In this document: positions 1 through 9,672 of the stretch, piece after piece
Position numbering within the stretch: the stretch's first letter is position 1
How the letters are laid out: each line of letters starts with the position of its first letter
DNA from: Lysobacter soli
GTDB taxonomy: Bacteria > Pseudomonadota > Gammaproteobacteria > Xanthomonadales > Xanthomonadaceae
DNA: 64,000 nucleotides
Assembly (NCBI RefSeq): GCF_003382285.1
Contig: NZ_QTJR01000009.1
Span: 1 to 64,000, forward strand
Reading direction: 5' to 3'
Made by a program: the position numbers and the translations under genes
Notes under the pieces: model-generated
What the model was told of the DNA's origin: nothing
The model's input: the letters and a program-made list of their open reading frames with translations, nothing else
The model's database searches: none

Positions 1-2
1 GC

Positions 3-79
3 GGAGTGGTAGTTCAGTCGGTTAGAATGCTGGCCTGTCACGCCGGAGGTCGCGGGTTCGAGTCCCGTCCACTCCGCCA
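3..79 (+). tRNA. tRNA-Asp (anticodon GTC)
   Basis: Cloverleaf visible by eye: acceptor GGAGTGG pairs with CCACTCC, discriminator G, and an encoded CCA ends the gene. The T arm has GGTTCGAGTCC, and the anticodon loop CTGTCAC gives GTC. A terminator follows 14 bases later. The promoter and any upstream gene lie outside the window. In related genomes this tRNA often follows lon-hup and precedes ppiD; that context is inference. Confidence 0.97.
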
Positions 80-93
80 GTTTTGAGTCGAAA

Positions 94-122
94 GGCGCCG
101 GAAACGGCGCCTTTTGTTTTTT
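94..122 (+). terminator. Rho-independent terminator of tRNA-Asp
   Basis: Perfect stem GGCGCC with loop GAAAC and return arm GGCGCC, followed by TTTTGTTTTTT. It separates the tRNA from ppiD, so ppiD needs its own promoter within 123-258. I could not identify one there with confidence. Confidence 0.85.
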
Positions 123-258
123 CGGTGTCCGGGCGGAAACCACATCCGGCGCTATGCGGAGATGGCATTTCCGGCGCGTCGCCGGCCATCGAAATTCCTG
201 CCTCACGCCGCCGTGACGGCGCTAAACTGTCCGGCTTACGACTGAACGCGTCCCGGAC

Positions 259-2238
259 ATGCTGCAGAAACTTCGCGACAAGACCTCGGGCTGGATCGCC
301 ACCGTGATCCTTGGCCTGCTGATCATTCCCTTCGCCTTCGTCGGCATCGAGCAGTATCTCGGCCAGCGCACCGACAACTCCGTCGCGCGCATCGACGCGC
401 CGCCGACCTGGTGGCCGACGGCGCCGGCGTGGTGGCCGGTGTCGGTGTTCTGGACGCACGAGAAGATCACGTCCGACGAGTTCCGCAGCCGCTTCGAGCA
501 GGAGCGCATGCAGCGTCGCGCGCAGCAGGGCGAGGCGTTCGACGCACGCGCTTTCGAGAGTGTGGACAACAAGCGCGCGATCCTCGAAACGCTGATCGAC
601 GCACGCGTGCAGCAGGTCGCCGCGCAGCGCAACGGCCTGGTCGTCAGCGACGCGATGGTGCAGAAGGCGATCATGGACGTGCCGGGTTTCCAGGTGGACG
701 GCAAGTTCGACTACGCCCGCTACAAGCTCGCGCTCGCATCGCTGACGCCGCCGCAGAGCGAGCGCCAGTTCGAAGCGACCGTGCGCGATGACCTGCAGCG
801 TTCGATGCTCGCGATGGGCGTAGGCAACAGCAACTTCGTCACCACCGCGGAGATGGACCGCCTGATCCGCCTGATGGGCGAGCGCCGCGACGTGTCGCTG
901 GTGCTGCTGCCGCCGCCCACGCCGGACACCGCCGAGGTCAGCGCCGCGGAAATCCAGAAGTGGTACGACGCACACACCGCGCAGTTCCGTGCGCCGGAAA
1001 CGGTCGAAATCGAATACGTCGAAGTCGACGCGAGCAAGCTGCCGCCGCCGGCCGCTGCCGACGAGGCGACGCTGCGTCATCGCTACGAGCAGGAGAAGGC
1101 GCGCTTCGTCGAAGCCGAGCAGCGCCTGGCTTCGCACATCCTCGTGCGCGTGGATGAGAAGGCCGACGCCGCCGCGCAGAAGGCCGCCGAAGAGAAGGCC
1201 AAGCGCCTGGCCGAACAGGCCAAGGCGCCGGGCGCCGACTTCGCCGCGTTGGCGCGTGCCAACAGCGACGACACCGGCTCGCAGGTCGCCGGCGGCGATC
1301 TGGGCTGGGTGGCCAAGGGCATGATGGTCGCGCCGTTCGAGAACGCGCTGTTCGCGATGAAGGCCGGCGAAATCAGCGCCCCGGTGAAGAGCGAATTCGG
1401 CTGGCACATCATCCAGCTGCGCGACGTGCAGACCGGTTCGCAGCAGACCTTCGAGCAGGTGCACGACCAGCTCGCGCGCGAGCAGGCCGAAGTGGATCGC
1501 GAGCGCACGGTGAGCGACTTCACCAGCCGCCTGGTCGACCTGACGTTGAAGAATCCGTCGTCGCTCGCGCCCGCCGCGCGCGACATGAACCTGCCGCTGC
1601 AGAAGCTCGGTCCGTTCGCGCGCACCAACGCGCAGGGCATCGGCGCCAATCCGGCCGTGCAGCGCGTCGCGTTCTCGGAAGAGGCGATCCAGAGCGGCGC
1701 GATCAGCGACCCGATCGAGATCGCGCCCGGTCACAGCGTGCTGTTGCGCGTGACCGCGCATACGGCCGAACACGCGCAGCCGCTCGCGCAGGTGCGCGAT
1801 CAGGTCATTGCCGCCGTGCGTGCCGACCGCGCCAGCAAGGCCGCGCGCAAGGAAGCCGACGCGCTGGTCGCGCGCGTGAACAAGGGCGAGACGCTCGACG
1901 CCATCGCCGCCGAGAAGCAGCTGCCGCCGCCGCAGGCCGTGCCGGGCGTGCCGCGCGGCGCGCCGGTGCCGGAAGCCGCGGTTTCCGACGCGATCTTCGC
2001 CGTGCCGGCTCCGGCCGCGGGCAAGCTGTCGGCGGGCCACGCCGAGCTGTCGAACGGCGGTATCGCATTGTTCGCAGTGAGCCAGGTCACGCCGGGCGAC
2101 GTCGCGACGCTCCCGGCGGAGCAGCGCCAGATGCTGCAGCAGCAGATCGCGCAGGTCGGCGGTGGCGACGACGTGCGTGCGCTCGTCGATTCGCTGCGCA
2201 AGCGCGTGAAGGTGCAGGTCGTCGAGCAGAACCTCTGA
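259..2238 (+). CDS. ppiD: PpiD-like periplasmic folding chaperone / peptidyl-prolyl isomerase
   Basis: A 659-residue protein with the PpiD layout. A short cytoplasmic N-terminus is followed by one membrane anchor (about residues 12-30), a SurA-like chaperone region, a parvulin (PpiC) domain at about 290-390, and a C-terminal chaperone half. PpiD sits at the SecYEG exit and helps newly exported proteins fold. The family length is about 620-660. A Trp/Pro-rich stretch (residues 48-60, with two WWP motifs) lies just after the anchor, where I do not expect it from E. coli PpiD. No strong ribosome binding site precedes the ATG. The gene stands alone between two terminators. Confidence 0.9.
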   Translation: MLQKLRDKTSGWIATVILGLLIIPFAFVGIEQYLGQRTDNSVARIDAPPTWWPTAPAWWPVSVFWTHEKITSDEFRSRFEQERMQRRAQQGEAFDARAFESVDNKRAILETLIDARVQQVAAQRNGLVVSDAMVQKAIMDVPGFQVDGKFDYARYKLALASLTPPQSERQFEATVRDDLQRSMLAMGVGNSNFVTTAEMDRLIRLMGERRDVSLVLLPPPTPDTAEVSAAEIQKWYDAHTAQFRAPETVEIEYVEVDASKLPPPAAADEATLRHRYEQEKARFVEAEQRLASHILVRVDEKADAAAQKAAEEKAKRLAEQAKAPGADFAALARANSDDTGSQVAGGDLGWVAKGMMVAPFENALFAMKAGEISAPVKSEFGWHIIQLRDVQTGSQQTFEQVHDQLAREQAEVDRERTVSDFTSRLVDLTLKNPSSLAPAARDMNLPLQKLGPFARTNAQGIGANPAVQRVAFSEEAIQSGAISDPIEIAPGHSVLLRVTAHTAEHAQPLAQVRDQVIAAVRADRASKAARKEADALVARVNKGETLDAIAAEKQLPPPQAVPGVPRGAPVPEAAVSDAIFAVPAPAAGKLSAGHAELSNGGIALFAVSQVTPGDVATLPAEQRQMLQQQIAQVGGGDDVRALVDSLRKRVKVQVVEQNL

Positions 2239-2260
2239 AGGCTCAGTCCTCGCAATGATG

Positions 2261-2288
2261 AAAAAGCCCGGCGATCGCCGGGCTTTTT
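2261..2288. terminator. Terminator after ppiD (symmetrical)
   Basis: A-tract, stem GCCCGGCG/CGCCGGGC with an AT loop, then a T-tract: the element can stop transcription in both directions. It lies 22 bases after the ppiD stop. Confidence 0.85.
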
Positions 2289-2329
2289 CTTTGCGACCGA
2301 AGTGATCGCTCCCCTCGGTCGGCGACCAC

Positions 2330-2356
2330 AAAAAAGCCCGGCATGGCCGGGCTTTC
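2330..2356 (-). terminator. Terminator of fabI
   Basis: Read leftward, the stem GCCCGGCC/GGCCGGGC type hairpin ends in six T residues, about 20 bases after the fabI stop. It shares its core with the ppiD terminator 70 bases away, so this convergent gap carries two near-identical hairpins. Confidence 0.85.
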
Positions 2357-2376
2357 TCTGTGGCGATCCCGCGGCG

Positions 2377-3171
2377 TTACTCGCCGTGGATGCCCGTCAT
2401 GCCGAGGATGTTGTAGCCCGCATCGACGTAGGTCACTTCGCCGGTCACGCCTGCGGCGAGGTCCGAGCACAGGAATGCGGCTACGTTGCCGACGTCCTCG
2501 ATCGTGACCGTGCGGCGCAGCGGCGCGTTCTCTTCGACGTGGCCGAGGATCTTGCGGAAGCCCGCGATGCCCGCGGCGGCGAGGGTCTTGATCGGACCGG
2601 CGGAGATCGCGTTGACGCGCGTGCCTTCCGGGCCGAGGTTGAGGGCGAGGTAGCGGACCGACGCTTCCAGGCTCGCCTTCGCCACGCCCATCAGGTTGTA
2701 GTTGGCGAGCGCGCGCTCGGCGCCGAGGTAGCTAAGCGTGACGATCGAGCCGTTGCGGCCCTTCATCATCGGGCGCGCGGCCTTCGCCAGCGCCGAGAGC
2801 GAATAGGCCGACACGTCGTGCGCGATGGCGAAGTTCTCGCGCGTCATGCCGTCGAGGAACTCACCGGCGATGGCTTCGCGCGGCGCGAAGGCGATGGCGT
2901 GCACGAGGATGTCGAAGCCGTCGTTCCAGCGCTGGCCGAGCTGCTCGAAGCACGCGGCGATCTGCGCATCGTCGCTCACGTCCAGCGGGATCACGATGTC
3001 GCTGCCGTACTCGGACGCGGCCGACTGCACGCGCGATTTCAGCTTCTCGTTCTGGTAGGTGAACGCCAGTTCCGCGCCCTCGCGGTGCATGGCCTCGGCG
3101 ATGCCGCTGGCGATCGAACGCTCGCTGGCGATGCCGGTGATCAGTGCACGCTTGCCTTGCAGAAAACCCAT
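2377..3171 (-). CDS. fabI: Enoyl-[acyl-carrier-protein] reductase (NADH), FabI
   Basis: Catalyses the last reduction of each fatty-acid elongation round, trans-2-enoyl-ACP to acyl-ACP. The 264 residues match FabI length. The short-chain-dehydrogenase nucleotide site is the FabI form ([13 protein letters not shown], residues 13-25). The catalytic set is Tyr148, Tyr158 and Lys165 in SYLGAERA...YNLMGVAKA. An AAGGA ribosome binding site sits 8 bases before the ATG. The gene is monocistronic and leftward, away from the other fab genes at 28.7-33.6 kb. This reductase class is the usual triclosan target; Tyr158 corresponds to the inhibitor-contact tyrosine of E. coli. Confidence 0.96.
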   Translation of the reverse strand: MGFLQGKRALITGIASERSIASGIAEAMHREGAELAFTYQNEKLKSRVQSAASEYGSDIVIPLDVSDDAQIAACFEQLGQRWNDGFDILVHAIAFAPREAIAGEFLDGMTRENFAIAHDVSAYSLSALAKAARPMMKGRNGSIVTLSYLGAERALANYNLMGVAKASLEASVRYLALNLGPEGTRVNAISAGPIKTLAAAGIAGFRKILGHVEENAPLRRTVTIEDVGNVAAFLCSDLAAGVTGEVTYVDAGYNILGMTGIHGE

Positions 3172-3297
3172 GAGCCGATTCCTTCTTTGATGCCGATGCG
3201 GTGGGGACGGCCGCCGTGCGGCAGCCCAAAAACGCAGTTTAGCCGCAGCCGGCGCCGCGTTGCCGCGATGCGCCGGCGTATGTGGAAGCCCCGCCGG

Positions 3298-4556
3298 TCA
3301 GGGCGAACCGGTCGCCGTCGGCAACGCGCCCGACGGAGACTCAAGCGCGTCGATGAGCAGCGACTGGCCCGGCTTCAATACCGCCTTCAGCGCCAGACCG
3401 TTGCGCCGCATCAGTTCGGCGACGGTGATCCGGTATCGCCGTGCGATCGTCCACGCGCTTTCGCCCCTGGCGACGGTGTGGCGACGCGCCGACGTCGACG
3501 GTGCGGCCGTCGACGATGCAGGCGTGGATTCGGACATCGACACCGAACTGGCGACATCGGCGGCGAAGTCGACCTTCGCCTCGTCGCCGGCCTCCGCGAC
3601 GCGCGCATCGGTGCGGTCGGCGACGGCGAGCACGTGCGCGGTGGAACCGGTGGCCGGCACGATCCGGCCCTCCGCGTAAACCGGATTCCAGCGCTGCAGC
3701 TGCGCGCTGGTCTGCCCGGTGCGGGCGGCCCACTGGTCCAGACGCTTGACGTCTTTCGGCAGCGTCACCGCCTGCAAACGCGGAACCGGGCGGTCGAGCG
3801 CGGTCATCCACTCGGCGCGATCGTCGGCCTGCTCGATCAGGCACGACAGCGCGTGCAGCTTGCGCACGTAGGCGACGGTGATGTCTGGCAGGCCGACGAG
3901 CTTGTCGAGCTGCACGTCGCGAATGTTCTGGCCGCTGCGCTTGAGCGCGCCCAGCACGCGGTATTCGCCGGCGTTGTAGGCCATTACTGCCAGGCGCCAG
4001 TCGCCGCCGAACATGCCGTGCAGCGTCTTCAGGTAGCGAACGGCCGCCTGCGTGGAATCGATCGGCGACAACCGGCCGTCGTAGCCCTTTCGGATCGGCA
4101 CGCCGTGGTTGCGCGCGGTGATCGCGATCATCTGCCACAGGCCGGCCGGACCGGCGGCGCTGCGTGCGCCGGGACGATAACCGCTCTCGACGAAGGGGAT
4201 CAGCGCGAACTCGGTCGGGACGTGGCTTTCGCGCAGGGCATCGACGACGTAGCCGAACAGGGGCAGGACGTCGTCGTCGCCGGCGGCGAGCCGGCGCGGC
4301 ACGTGGGCGAAGTGCTGGCGCCAGCGGGTCGACGTCGCATCGGCATCGCATTCGGGCTCGGCGAGGCCCTCGCGGAAGCTGTTGTAGATCTCCAGGCCGT
4401 TGCGGGTGCGCGGGTCGGGCTGCGCTTCCGGCGTCCCAGTCTTGCCGTCTGCGGCCGTCTGCGGCTGATCCGGAGGCTCCTGCGCGACGACCGGCAGGAC
4501 CGTGAGGGCGGCCAGGCAGAACGCGCCCAGCCGGCGACGCCATCGATCGGCGCCGG

Positions 4557-4560
<4 letters not shown>
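3298..4560 (-). CDS. MltD-like membrane-bound lytic transglycosylase with one LysM repeat
   Basis: Cleaves peptidoglycan glycan strands to 1,6-anhydro ends. A signal peptide (about residues 1-26, VVA-Q cut) carries no lipobox cysteine, so it is probably periplasmic rather than lipidated. The SLT domain covers about 105-250, with catalytic Glu125 in PFVESGY followed by the GLWQ and AYNAGE motifs. A single LysM peptidoglycan-binding repeat occupies about 361-403; E. coli MltD has two or more. Its start overlaps the gloB stop by four bases (ATGA), so the two are co-translated. The same gloB-mltD pairing occurs in many gammaproteobacteria, mostly divergently. Confidence 0.85.
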
Positions 4561-5324
<764 letters not shown>

Positions 5325-5416
5325 CGTCAGTCCGTGGAATGCCCCTGATCGGCCGGTCCTGTCGCACAATCGGGGAGTCGGCGCCCTGGGGCGCCCGGAG
5401 AAAAGCCGGCCCGACC

Positions 5417-6121
5417 ATGCCCGCCGCCCACCCACCGCGTCAATCGGAGACATCCGGATCTGCGCTCGGCTGGTTCAGCAGCGAGGCGGGACAGGGGCTG
5501 CTCGCGGTCGAGGAAGCGGCGATGCTGCGCGTGCTCGCCAGTTGCCCCGCGGCGGCATGGGGCTGGCTCGGCGTGGACGGTGCGCCGGCGCCGGAAGTCG
5601 GCGGTCGCGGACTTCTGCTTCGCCGTTTCGGCCTGGGCTTCCACGGCGCCGTGCGCTGCCGCCTGCCCTTGCCCGTGGCGAGCGAAGCCCTCGGCGCGGT
5701 GCTGCTCCAACACGCGTTGGATGACGAGGTTCCGATCGATCCGCTGCTGGACGAATGCGCCCGCGTCCTCGCGCCGGGCGGCACGCTGTGGCTGGCGGTG
5801 CTCAATCCGTGGAGTCCGTACCGCCTGCGCTGGGCGCGCACCGGACTGCGCGCGCGCGATCCGGGCGTGTGGCAATCCGCGCTGCGTCGGGCGGGTTTCG
5901 CCTCCGATACCGTCAGCCTGCAGTGGCTCGGGCCGCACTGGCGCGTGGCGCATGGCGAAGTGGGCGTCGGCGCGTCCGATCGCCTGCGCGCGGGTGTCGC
6001 GCTCACGGTCAACAAGCGCGTGCATGCGTTGATTCCGCCCAAGCCGCTGCGTGGATTGCGATGGCAGGCGGGCACGCGATCCCACCTCGTGCGACGCGAG
6101 CCGGCGATAATGGATCCATGA
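5417..6121 (+). CDS. YafS-like SAM-dependent methyltransferase
   Basis: A 234-residue protein with a class I methyltransferase look: the region around [21 protein letters not shown] (given here as key residues only, about 115-135) is the typical post-motif segment. The N-terminal glycine-rich SAM motif is weak. Position supports the call: E. coli keeps gloB, yafS, rnhA and dnaQ together, and this gene takes the yafS place. Its substrate is not known. The ATG at 5417 is preferred over one 26 residues upstream, whose extension is arginine-rich and non-conserved. Its stop overlaps the rnhA start (ATGA). Confidence 0.75.
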   Translation: MPAAHPPRQSETSGSALGWFSSEAGQGLLAVEEAAMLRVLASCPAAAWGWLGVDGAPAPEVGGRGLLLRRFGLGFHGAVRCRLPLPVASEALGAVLLQHALDDEVPIDPLLDECARVLAPGGTLWLAVLNPWSPYRLRWARTGLRARDPGVWQSALRRAGFASDTVSLQWLGPHWRVAHGEVGVGASDRLRAGVALTVNKRVHALIPPKPLRGLRWQAGTRSHLVRREPAIMDP

Positions 6122-6603
6122 ATTCGCCCGACCCGACGTCCGCACCTTCCCCCAAACACATCGAAGCCCACACCGACGGCGCGTGCCTCGGCAATCCCGG
6201 CCCCGGCGGCTGGGCGGCGCTGCTTCGCTATCGCGGCCACGAACGCGAACTGTCCGGCGGCGAGGCCGACACCACGAACAACCGCATGGAGCTGATGGGC
6301 GCGATCATGGCGCTGGAGTCGCTGAGCGAACCGTGCAGCGTCCTGCTGCACACCGATTCGCAGTACGTGCGCAAGGGCATCACCGAGTGGATCAACAACT
6401 GGGTCCGCCGCGGCTGGAAGACCGCCGCCGGCGAGCCGGTGAAGAACCGCGACCTCTGGGAGCGCCTGCATACCGCGACGCTGCGCCATCGCGTCGAGTG
6501 GAAGTGGGTGAAGGGCCATTCCGGCGATCCGGACAACGAACGCGTTGACGTCCTCGCGCGCCTCCAGGCGCAGCAGTTCCGCGCCAGCGCAACCGTGCGC
6601 TGA
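6118..6603 (+). CDS. rnhA: Ribonuclease HI
   Basis: Degrades the RNA strand of RNA-DNA hybrids, including R-loops and primer remnants. The 161 residues carry the four acidic catalytic positions: Asp20 ([14 protein letters not shown]), Glu58 (NNRMEL), Asp80 (HTDSQYV) and the final Asp in NERVDVLAR, with His in VKGHSG. The N-terminus has about ten extra residues compared with E. coli. It overlaps the methyltransferase stop by four bases and is followed 14 bases later by dnaQ, so all three are probably one transcript. Confidence 0.96.
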   Translation: MNSPDPTSAPSPKHIEAHTDGACLGNPGPGGWAALLRYRGHERELSGGEADTTNNRMELMGAIMALESLSEPCSVLLHTDSQYVRKGITEWINNWVRRGWKTAAGEPVKNRDLWERLHTATLRHRVEWKWVKGHSGDPDNERVDVLARLQAQQFRASATVR

Positions 6604-6617
6604 TCCCGAACCAACCT

Positions 6618-7373
6618 GTGAGAATGCAGCCGATGCGGCAGATCATCCTCGACACCGAAACCACCGGCCTGAGCTGGGAACGCGGCAACCGCGTGGTCGA
6701 AATCGGCTGCGTCGAATACATCGAGCGCCGCCCGAGCGGGCGCACCTTCCACGTCTACCTCAAGCCCGACTGCGATTTCGAGCAGGGCGCGCAGGAAGTG
6801 ACGGGGCTGACGCTCGAATTCCTCGCCGACAAGCCCGTGTTCGAGCAGGTGGCCGAGGAATTCCTCGCCTTCATCGACGGCGCCGAGTTGATCATCCACA
6901 ACGCGGCGTTCGACCTGGGCTTCCTGGACAACGAACTGCGCCGGCTCGGCGAGCAGTACGGGCGCATCACCGATCGATGCCGCGTCGAGGACACGCTGCT
7001 GCTCGCGCGCCAGCGTTTTCCCGGCCAGCGCAATTCGCTCGACGCGCTCTGCAAGCGCCTGGGCGTGGACAACTCGCATCGCCAGCTGCACGGCGCGCTG
7101 CTCGATGCCCAGATCCTGGGCGACGTCTACCTCGCGCTGACCTCCGGCCAGGAGGAAATCGGCTTCGCGGTCGAGGCCACGGCGAGTGCGGTCGATACGT
7201 CGCAGTTCCGCGTCGATCCGAACGTCGCCCGCCCGCGGGTGCAGATCAGCGCCGAGGAACAGGCCGCGCACGACGCGCGACTGGAGAAGCTGCGCAAGAA
7301 GGCCGGCAAGGCGGTGTGGGACCAGTTCACAGTGGTCGAGGCCGTCGCGGAACCGGAACTGGCGACGGCCTAG
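6618..7373 (+). CDS. dnaQ: DNA polymerase III epsilon subunit (3'-5' proofreading exonuclease)
   Basis: Proofreading subunit of the replicative polymerase core. The 251 residues contain all DEDDh exonuclease motifs: LDTETTG (Exo I, residues 11-17), HNAAFDLGFL (Exo II) and HGALLDAQ (Exo IIIe with its histidine). The C-terminal tail, which binds the alpha subunit, is Q/A/K-rich as usual. Three possible starts lie in frame: GTG 6618, ATG 6624 and ATG 6633. I give the longest; the ATG at 6633 (MRQIILDTETTG) would match family starts equally well. Confidence 0.95.
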   Translation: MRMQPMRQIILDTETTGLSWERGNRVVEIGCVEYIERRPSGRTFHVYLKPDCDFEQGAQEVTGLTLEFLADKPVFEQVAEEFLAFIDGAELIIHNAAFDLGFLDNELRRLGEQYGRITDRCRVEDTLLLARQRFPGQRNSLDALCKRLGVDNSHRQLHGALLDAQILGDVYLALTSGQEEIGFAVEATASAVDTSQFRVDPNVARPRVQISAEEQAAHDARLEKLRKKAGKAVWDQFTVVEAVAEPELATA

Positions 7374-7417
7374 TCGCCGTGGTCATCCGCGGCTACGCGG
7401 GCCGCGCGCTCTGATCG

Positions 7418-7507
7418 TCATCCCGGCGAACGCCGGGACCCAGTCCGGGCGCGCTTCAGCGAGACGTCCCGCCATTCCAGCGAAGACTGGAATCCATCCT
7501 GATCTTC
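7418..7507. repeat. Two-module palindromic extragenic repeat (copy A)
   Basis: Module 1 at 7418-7445 reads GTCATCCCGGCG...CGCCGGGACCCAG. Module 2 at 7467-7507 reads CATTCCAGCG...CTGGAATCCATC and ends TGATCTTC. Each can form a hairpin. The same two modules occur in reverse orientation at 16.1 kb. The element fills most of the gap between dnaQ and the leftward PP2C gene, which converge here. Confidence 0.8.
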
Positions 7508-7538
7508 GAAAGGGGGACACCTGAAGGCGCAGCGGCCT

Positions 7539-8243
7539 TCAGTGATGCCGCACCAGGATCACGGTGACATTGTCCGAGCCGCCGCCGTCCAGCGCCGCGG
7601 CGACCAGCGTGTCGACGCATTCCTGCGCGCTGCAGTCCGACTGCGCCAGCACGCGCGCGATCCCGCGATCGTCTACTTCCTCGGTCAGACCGTCGCTGCA
7701 CAGCAGCAGCTGCATGCCGGGCTTGAGCTCCCCGGTCATGGTCTCGACGTTGAGGTTGCGCGGATCGGTCACGCCCAGCGCCTGCGTCACGACGTTGCGG
7801 TGCGGATGGCTGCGTGCCTGCTCCTGCGTGATCGCGCCGTTGGCGATCAGCTCCTGCACGTAGCTGTGGTCCTGCGACAACTGCGCGAGGTTGCCTTCGC
7901 GCCACAGGTAGACGCGGCTGTCGCCCACCCAGGCCACCTCGAAGCGGTTGCCGGTGATGCGCGCGGCGACGACGGTCGTGCCCATCGGCAGCGCGTCGTT
8001 GCGCCGCTTGGAGGTGCGGATGATTTCCTCGTCGGCGATGCGGATCGCCTGCGCGAGCGGCGTGCCGTCGCGGATCTCGCGCACGATGGTCTCGCGAGCC
8101 AGGGCGCTTGCGACTTCGCCGTATTCATGACCGCCCATGCCGTCGGCCACCAGCCACAGGCCGAGCTCGCCGTCACCGTAGTAGGTGTCTTCATTGAGCT
8201 CGCGGCGCAGGCCGACGTGCGTGAGGTGTCCGAATTCGATCAT
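7539..8243 (-). CDS. PP2C-family serine/threonine protein phosphatase (Stp/PrpC type)
   Basis: Removes phosphate from Ser/Thr residues of proteins in a Mn/Mg-dependent reaction, usually opposing a PknB-like kinase; no such kinase is in this window. The 234 residues show the PP2C metal motifs: R-x-x-NED (residues 14-19), VADGMGGH, GTTV, the GDSR strand, SDGLT and the terminal GGSDNVTVI. There is no signal peptide, so it should be cytosolic. It stands alone, leftward, with a 219-bp non-coding stretch upstream. Confidence 0.92.
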   Translation of the reverse strand: MIEFGHLTHVGLRRELNEDTYYGDGELGLWLVADGMGGHEYGEVASALARETIVREIRDGTPLAQAIRIADEEIIRTSKRRNDALPMGTTVVAARITGNRFEVAWVGDSRVYLWREGNLAQLSQDHSYVQELIANGAITQEQARSHPHRNVVTQALGVTDPRNLNVETMTGELKPGMQLLLCSDGLTEEVDDRGIARVLAQSDCSAQECVDTLVAAALDGGGSDNVTVILVRHH

Positions 8244-8462
8244 GCGTCCGTTGATTCGGCGGCGGTCTTTCAGGCGGTAACGGAATCATCGGGGCGCAGC
8301 GGCCGGGTGGCAAGGAGCGCGATTAAGGTTTCCGTTGCCGACGGACTGGGCAAAGGCGGCGGACCGTCGTGCGGCGCCGAAATACGGCGAACTACCGGGA
8401 ACGGACGTCCTGCTGCGTCCGGCCCCCGGCGTTGCACCGGGAGCCGCTGTACACGTACGCGC

Positions 8463-8870
8463 TTACGGCGTGTTGCCCGTCCGGTAATCCTGGTAGGACT
8501 TCTCCTCGACGTAGGCCGAGCCCAGCGCGAGGTTGATCTCCTTCTTGATCCGCGCGCGTTCGTCGTTCTCGAAGTAGACGCTGCGGGCTAGGCGGATGAA
8601 CTCGTCGTCGAAGGCCTGCGCCTTCTCCTTGATGCGGATGTCGTCCTCGATGACCCACAGGCGCTCGTTGACCGCCTTGAGGTCGGCGCGCAGGCGGGCG
8701 ATGTCCTTGCCGGCGGCCGGGTGCGCCATCCACGTCTTCTCCAGCGCGGACAGCTCGTTGCGGACGTTCTCCAGCTTGGCCGGATCGCTCATGCGCTCGG
8801 ACTTGATCTGCAGGATCGCGATCTTGTCGAGCAGTTCGCCAAAGGAGACCGGGACGAGGATTTCGGACAT
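8463..8870 (-). CDS. Conserved protein of the DUF6165 type
   Basis: A 135-residue soluble, strongly helical, charged protein starting MSEILVPVSFGELLDKIAIL. From memory it matches a small conserved family (DUF6165) common in Xanthomonadaceae and other proteobacteria, of unknown function. Genes of this type are often near LPS or glycosyl genes, but here no operon partner exists. An in-frame ATG at 8885 would add five residues. It is gene-poor on both sides, with the tRNA-Ser gene starting about 100 bases upstream in the other direction. Confidence 0.75.
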   Translation of the reverse strand: MSEILVPVSFGELLDKIAILQIKSERMSDPAKLENVRNELSALEKTWMAHPAAGKDIARLRADLKAVNERLWVIEDDIRIKEKAQAFDDEFIRLARSVYFENDERARIKKEINLALGSAYVEEKSYQDYRTGNTP

Positions 8871-8968
8871 GACGAGGCCGTTCATTCAGGGGCCTACAGT
8901 GTAGCCGGGCTTTCGGACCGCTTGCCGGACGCACGTCGTCCCCGTAGAATTGCCGGCTCACTGCACCC

Positions 8969-9059
<91 letters not shown>

Positions 9060-9069
9060 GACAAAAAAA

Positions 9070-9103
9070 GAAGGCGCCCCCGAAAGGGGGCGTCTTCTTT
9101 TTT
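9070..9103 (+). terminator. Terminator of tRNA-Ser(CGA)
   Basis: Stem GAAGGCGCCCCC with GAAA tetraloop and return arm GGGGGCGTCTTC (one G-U type mismatch), then six T residues. An A-tract before the stem makes it usable from the other side as well. Confidence 0.9.
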
Positions 9104-9108
9104 GCGTT

Positions 9109-9140
9109 GCGGAGAGGGAGGACGTGATGAGAACCCTCGG
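9109..9140 (+). repeat. Inverted partial copy of the tRNA-Ser 3' end
   Basis: GCGGAGAGGGAGG (9109-9121) is the exact reverse complement of tRNA positions 9045-9057, and GAACCCTCGG (9131-9140) is the exact reverse complement of 9030-9039. An unrelated 9-base stretch sits between the two blocks where the tRNA has 5 bases. The following sequence to 9321 holds only a palindromic GCGCCATGGATGGCGC and no gene I can support. Confidence 0.8.
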
Positions 9141-9321
9141 TTCGACAAATCGGCAGGACTGCCGCTTTGGACGGCCGGAGGCTGCCTGGAGGCGCGTAGC
9201 GCCGGAAGGCGAGCGCCATGGATGGCGCGAGTCCATCCTCCTCGTTGGACTGCGGTGCGTGCGTGGGCTCCGCGCCCTCGCTCGGCGATCCACATACGAA
9301 TCGCAATCAGGCGCCGCCGTC

Positions 9322-9672
9322 TCAACGCGCCAGCGCGTACCCCGCCAGCCCAAACGCCAGCACCGCCGCCGTCACCGCCACGCCCGTCACCCACTGCATG
9401 ACCTGCAGCCGGCGGTCCTGTTCGACCTGCTGGCGGCGAAGGTCGACCAGCGTCGCTTCGAGTTGCGCGGACGCCTGCTTCAATGCCGACAGCGTCTGCT
9501 CCATCTCGCTGGCCAGCGTGCGGATCGCCTGGTCGTTCCGATCGACCGCGTCCTGCAGCTCGCGGATCTGTTGCGGAATCTGAGACGGCTCGCGGCTGCG
9601 CGTGAACATGGGGCGCGCGGCGCGGATGAGCTCCGGCAGCAGCGGCGCGACGACGGTGAACCAGGCGGCCAT
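9322..9672 (-). CDS. Small coiled-coil protein with a C-terminal membrane segment
   Basis: A 116-residue protein I cannot assign to a named family. It has an N-terminal amphipathic segment, a glutamine- and leucine-rich coiled coil (about residues 30-90) and one C-terminal transmembrane helix (about 94-114: VAVTAAVLAFGLAGYALAR). That makes it a likely tail-anchored inner-membrane protein. Its ATG overlaps the stop of the upstream GT9 gene (ATGA), so the two are translationally coupled, which suggests a link with LPS core assembly; that link is inference. It ends close to repeat-like sequence. Confidence 0.7.
   Translation of the reverse strand: MAAWFTVVAPLLPELIRAARPMFTRSREPSQIPQQIRELQDAVDRNDQAIRTLASEMEQTLSALKQASAQLEATLVDLRRQQVEQDRRLQVMQWVTGVAVTAAVLAFGLAGYALAR

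Noticed and set aside
22-2331. 769-residue minus-strand frame opposite ppiD
   Set aside because: High GC removes stop codons from the antisense strand. The plus frame has clear PpiD domains.
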